Under the pieces are notes generated by a model. The model saw only the letters and a list, made by a program, of their open reading frames with translations, made no database searches and was not told the origin of the DNA. From positions 1-6,645 of the forward strand of contig CAOKFJ010000106.1 of NCBI GenBank assembly GCA_948467695.1: DNA of 6,645 nt, in the 5' to 3' direction. The position numbers and the translations under genes were made by a program. This stretch comes from an uncultured Allobaculum sp. (GTDB taxonomy: Bacteria > Bacillota_I > Bacilli_A > Erysipelotrichales > Erysipelotrichaceae). Positions 4,016 to 6,645 of the stretch are shown here, one piece after another. The first letter of the stretch is position 1. Each line of letters begins with the position of its first letter.

Positions 4016-6073
4016 TTACTCTTCACTCGGCTTATTGGTTTGCTCGGCGCTTTCGCTTGCGATGAACTCTGCCTCAGGTCTTGCGTCTTCATCCGCAACT
4101 GGAATTGCAGGCAAAGATTCTGACACGGCGGACTGTGCCGCATTGGCGACAGAAGCGGACCGGTCTTTGGCAGCCGCCTCTTTTTCGCTTTCATCAAGCG
4201 CTTTGCTTCGCGCTACGCGAGAAAGGTTTTCGTTTCGCTGCATAGCGGGCTCAGCTGAATGATCTTGTTCATCCGTTTTTTCATGAACAATCGGTTTGAA
4301 CTCTGCAGCAGGACTGGTCAGCTGAGCAGGCGCATCCGCGGTTTTCTGAACATCCTGTTTGCCTTTTCCATGAGAACGGTGGCGTCTTCGCTTTTTATGT
4401 GTCTGCGTTTTGCCGGACGCATCGTTTTTAGCCTTCGGTTGCATCTGGTCGCTCTTGCCGGATTTCTCATGTTCATCCTTGCTTTTCGAAGCGTTCCTGG
4501 CGGCTTCGGCTTTCTTTTTCTGTTTCTGGTCCGGAGCTGCTTTTTTCGCGCCTGAACGGTTGGGATTTCCCCAGTTCTGCATATTCAGATAGGAAACCGG
4601 ATTGGTTCCGCTCATAAACCGGTTGTTTTTCGGTTTGGAGACATCGCGCCAAATGCGGAAGCAGACTCCATCTGCCGTGTTCATGCCTTCGACACGATAC
4701 TTGTTTGCCTGCACGACTTTGGCAACAATCGACAGACCCAGACCGAATCGTCCGCCTTCGCCTTTGACATACGGCAGGAACAGAGAGCGGATACGCGATT
4801 CATCCATTTTCGGTCCATCATTCGAGATTTTCAGCTCGTCTTCATGCACTTCAATTTTGATGTAGCTTTTCGCATAGCGGAACGCATTCTGCAGAATATT
4901 TTCGATGCAGACACGCCACGCCTCCAGAAGGCCATCGAAGTACACTTCTTCAAGATCGGTGATCAGCTCGATTTCCGGACGGATCACCGCGGCATTGAGA
5001 ACAACTTCCTCAATGACTTCCTTCATATTGGTCGATACGCCTTCGGCATCCGAAGACACGAGATACTCGACGCGGTTCATATACAGCAGCGAATGCACTT
5101 TGTTCTCGAGACGGTTTGCGTTGTCGAGAATAACATCAACACTGCTTTCCAGATCGCCGTACGGATAAATACCGTCTTTGATTGATTCGGAATACGACTT
5201 GATCGTCGCGATCGGTGTTTTCAAGTCATGGGAAATGTTATGAATCATTTCCTCTTTCGATTTCTGCTGCTTGGCAAGCTCGTCGGTCAGCGTGCGCAGC
5301 TCTTTTGCCACGTCGCCGATTTCGTCTTCGCGGTTGATATACAGATCGACATCCTTGCCTTCTTTGATCTGTGTGATATACGCCTTGATCTGGTTGAGCG
5401 GATGGATAATCGAGAACACCCAGAACAGCAGGATCATCAGCATCAAAAAGAAGACGAGCACCGTGATGTAAATCGTCGAATCCATCAGCGAAGAGCGACG
5501 CTCATCGGCATACGCGTCATTCATAAACGAAACGATTACGGTTGGCGTTCCCTCATAATCCACACGTTCAAGACGATAGTAGAAATGCCCGCCCTGATAG
5601 TCGGTAACCGACTGACGAACAATATTTCCCTGCGCGCCAGCGCTTTTGCCTGCCGTATCGCCCTGAGGCGTTTCATCGGATGATGAAACATCAGAAGGTC
5701 TTTCGACAAGCAGTTCATGGATTTTCGGACTGAGACTGGTCAGAAAACCTGAAGCTTCCGTTCCATCGGCTTTGGACACCACAATTGACTGATCGGGAGT
5801 GACGACCGCGGTTCGAATATTGGTATCCGTCGAGATGTAGTTGAACAGCTCGCGGTCCTCCTGGGCTGATTTTCCGGTCTCCACCGCCTGAACAATCGGT
5901 TCCTGTCTTGCCGCAAGCATGTCGTACATCTGCGAATTGATCGTCGCATCGACACTGTCGGACAGGATGAACATGAAGAACAGAAGCAGGAAGACAATCA
6001 TCGTCAGAATCAGCACCATAACCTGCTGCGTCAGCGAAAGCTTGCGAAATTTTCCCGTAAAGAAATTCTTCAT
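4016..6073 (-). CDS. Membrane sensor histidine kinase with a long disordered C-terminal tail
   Basis: 685 residues; family members with this core usually have about 450-500. TM1 is about 18-37, an extracytoplasmic sensor about 40-197, TM2 about 200-222, and HAMP about 222-272. HisKA has phospho-acceptor His282 in HNISHDLKTP. HATPase_c has the N-box ENILQNA (Asn392, Asn396), G1 SNDGP (Asp419) and G2 FGLGLSIV (443-450), ending near 477. All catalytic elements look intact. It should autophosphorylate on His282 and pass phosphate to the regulator encoded just upstream. The H-box region, with DGIYPYGDLE and RLE-x-KVHSLLYMNRVEYL, reminds me of CssS-type secretion-stress kinases; tentative, from memory. 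Residues 478-685 have no recognisable fold: 508-572 are Lys-rich with KKRRRHR at 560-566, and 575-685 are Ala/Glu/Ser-rich and acidic. The sensor contains a Ser/Gly/Asp-rich insert (126-150). The ATG is 3 bases after the regulator stop, with only a weak GGG-type ribosome binding site, suggesting translational coupling. Confidence 0.93.
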   Translation of the reverse strand: MKNFFTGKFRKLSLTQQVMVLILTMIVFLLLFFMFILSDSVDATINSQMYDMLAARQEPIVQAVETGKSAQEDRELFNYISTDTNIRTAVVTPDQSIVVSKADGTEASGFLTSLSPKIHELLVERPSDVSSSDETPQGDTAGKSAGAQGNIVRQSVTDYQGGHFYYRLERVDYEGTPTVIVSFMNDAYADERRSSLMDSTIYITVLVFFLMLMILLFWVFSIIHPLNQIKAYITQIKEGKDVDLYINREDEIGDVAKELRTLTDELAKQQKSKEEMIHNISHDLKTPIATIKSYSESIKDGIYPYGDLESSVDVILDNANRLENKVHSLLYMNRVEYLVSSDAEGVSTNMKEVIEEVVLNAAVIRPEIELITDLEEVYFDGLLEAWRVCIENILQNAFRYAKSYIKIEVHEDELKISNDGPKMDESRIRSLFLPYVKGEGGRFGLGLSIVAKVVQANKYRVEGMNTADGVCFRIWRDVSKPKNNRFMSGTNPVSYLNMQNWGNPNRSGAKKAAPDQKQKKKAEAARNASKSKDEHEKSGKSDQMQPKAKNDASGKTQTHKKRRRHRSHGKGKQDVQKTADAPAQLTSPAAEFKPIVHEKTDEQDHSAEPAMQRNENLSRVARSKALDESEKEAAAKDRSASVANAAQSAVSESLPAIPVADEDARPEAEFIASESAEQTNKPSEE

Positions 6074-6076
6074 AGA

Positions 6077-6645
6077 CTACCCGAGACGGTAACCGTAGCC
6101 GTAGATCGTGTGAATATTCAGCTTGGGCAGTTTTTTGCGCAGACGGCGCAGCGTGTCGTCGACGACACGGTCGCTGCCGAAGTAGTTTTCATCCCAGACA
6201 TTCTCGAGAATCTTTTCGCGCGAGAATGCGATGCCTTTGTTTTTGATGAACATCATGAGCAGATCAAACTCTTTGGTCGTCAGTTCGATCTCTTCCTGAT
6301 CGGAATACACTTTCCGCTGCTCTTCATCGAGCTCGTATCCATCAATGAAAATGCGGTTGTTGGAATCCTTGTATGCGCGCTTGATCAGATTGTTTACACG
6401 CAGCACGAGTTCTTTAGGCGAGAAGGGCTTGGTGATGTAGTCATCGCAGCCTTTCTCAAGACCGATGATGCGGTCGAATTCCTTGTCTCTTGCGGACATG
6501 AAGATAATCGGTGTATCCGGGTTTTTCTGCCGGATTTCCTCGAGAAGATCAAAACCGGATTTATCGTCCAGCATGATATCGAGAATCCATAAATGAACGT
6601 TGTCGTCGCTGGTGTGCGCGCTGGCTTCTTCATAGGTGTAGTACG
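6077..6645 (-). CDS. OmpR/PhoB-family response regulator, N-terminus beyond the window
   Basis: The gene is partial. The frame stays open to the right window edge (first full codon at 6641-6643), giving 188 visible residues; about 30 N-terminal residues with the acidic pocket are missing. The Met at 6572-6574 lies inside the receiver motif WILDIML and is not the start. The phospho-acceptor Asp is codon 6578-6580, followed by the conserved Ser of FMSAR and the Lys of ITKPFSP. A short linker leads to a winged-helix DNA-binding domain (last ~90 residues) with ELTTKEFDLL, a recognition helix around SDRVVDDTLRRLRKKL and the closing wing IYGYGYRLG. It should bind tandem DNA half-sites as a phosphorylated dimer. 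It ends 3 bases before the kinase ATG, so the two form one operon and almost certainly a cognate pair. The promoter is outside the window. Targets cannot be inferred. Confidence 0.93.
   Translation of the reverse strand, partial: YYTYEEASAHTSDDNVHLWILDIMLDDKSGFDLLEEIRQKNPDTPIIFMSARDKEFDRIIGLEKGCDDYITKPFSPKELVLRVNNLIKRAYKDSNNRIFIDGYELDEEQRKVYSDQEEIELTTKEFDLLMMFIKNKGIAFSREKILENVWDENYFGSDRVVDDTLRRLRKKLPKLNIHTIYGYGYRLG

Noticed and set aside
3713..4123. 136-codon plus-strand open frame starting with GTG in the intergenic gap
   Set aside because: It has no Shine-Dalgarno sequence, runs through the terminator hairpin and more than 100 bases into the 3' end of the kinase gene on the other strand, and has an odd Cys/Arg/Phe-rich composition.
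4259..4555. Hydrophobic 98-codon plus-strand frame that looks like a membrane protein
   Set aside because: It is antisense to the Lys/Glu-rich tail of the kinase; Lys codons read backwards give Phe and Leu, which explains the apparent membrane character.
4016..4642. Kinase tail as a separate gene or a frameshifted fusion
   Set aside because: The frame is continuous from the ATPase domain, there is no in-frame Met with a ribosome binding site at the boundary, and no other frame on that strand gives a recognisable domain end. An assembly error cannot be fully excluded.
6077..6574. Response regulator starting at the Met codon 6572-6574
   Set aside because: That Met lies within the receiver motif next to the phospho-acceptor Asp, and the frame is open to the window edge with receiver-like sequence, so the true start is outside the window.

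Overview
The window looks like chromosomal DNA from a low-to-mid GC Bacillota (Firmicutes). My best guess is an Erysipelotrichia- or Clostridia-like gut-type anaerobe. The clues are AGGA/AAAGG-type ribosome binding sites, an LSAC lipobox lipoprotein, intrinsic U-tract terminators, an OmpR-type regulator with its histidine kinase, and the codon style. The taxon is an inference from style only; there is no rRNA or marker gene here. I see no tRNA, rRNA, CRISPR array, insertion sequence, phage gene or origin.

Layout, left to right. A plus-strand intrinsic terminator (13-48) ends a gene that lies outside the window. A leader of about 250 bases follows, then a plus-strand lipoprotein gene (301-1257) whose mature part is a charged linker plus two copies of one roughly 110-residue domain. 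A hairpin at 1340-1387 with T-rich tails on both strands closes this gene and also the convergent leftward M42-type metallopeptidase gene (1423-2481). Upstream of the peptidase is a 171-base gap with two small hairpins and a candidate promoter, then a leftward Gfo/Idh/MocA-type NAD(P)-dependent oxidoreductase (2653-3633). A 382-base gap (3634-4015) holds a GC-rich hairpin and a strong terminator for the genes to its right. The right part is a leftward two-component operon: an OmpR-family response regulator cut off by the window edge (6077-6645) and, 3 bases after its stop, a sensor histidine kinase of 685 residues (4016-6073).

How the genes work together. Only the regulator-kinase pair is clearly one functional unit: membrane sensing, phosphotransfer from kinase His282 to the receiver Asp, then DNA binding. 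The peptidase and the oxidoreductase look like stand-alone housekeeping or metabolic enzymes. Nothing in the sequence links the lipoprotein to the kinase beyond being a few kb apart.

The most unusual item is the kinase. After a complete HATPase_c domain it carries about 208 further residues of low-complexity sequence, first strongly basic and then acidic, with no recognisable fold. The other observations (duplicated lipoprotein domain, codon-bias difference, structured leaders) are modest. I do not see a convincing new multi-gene system in this window.
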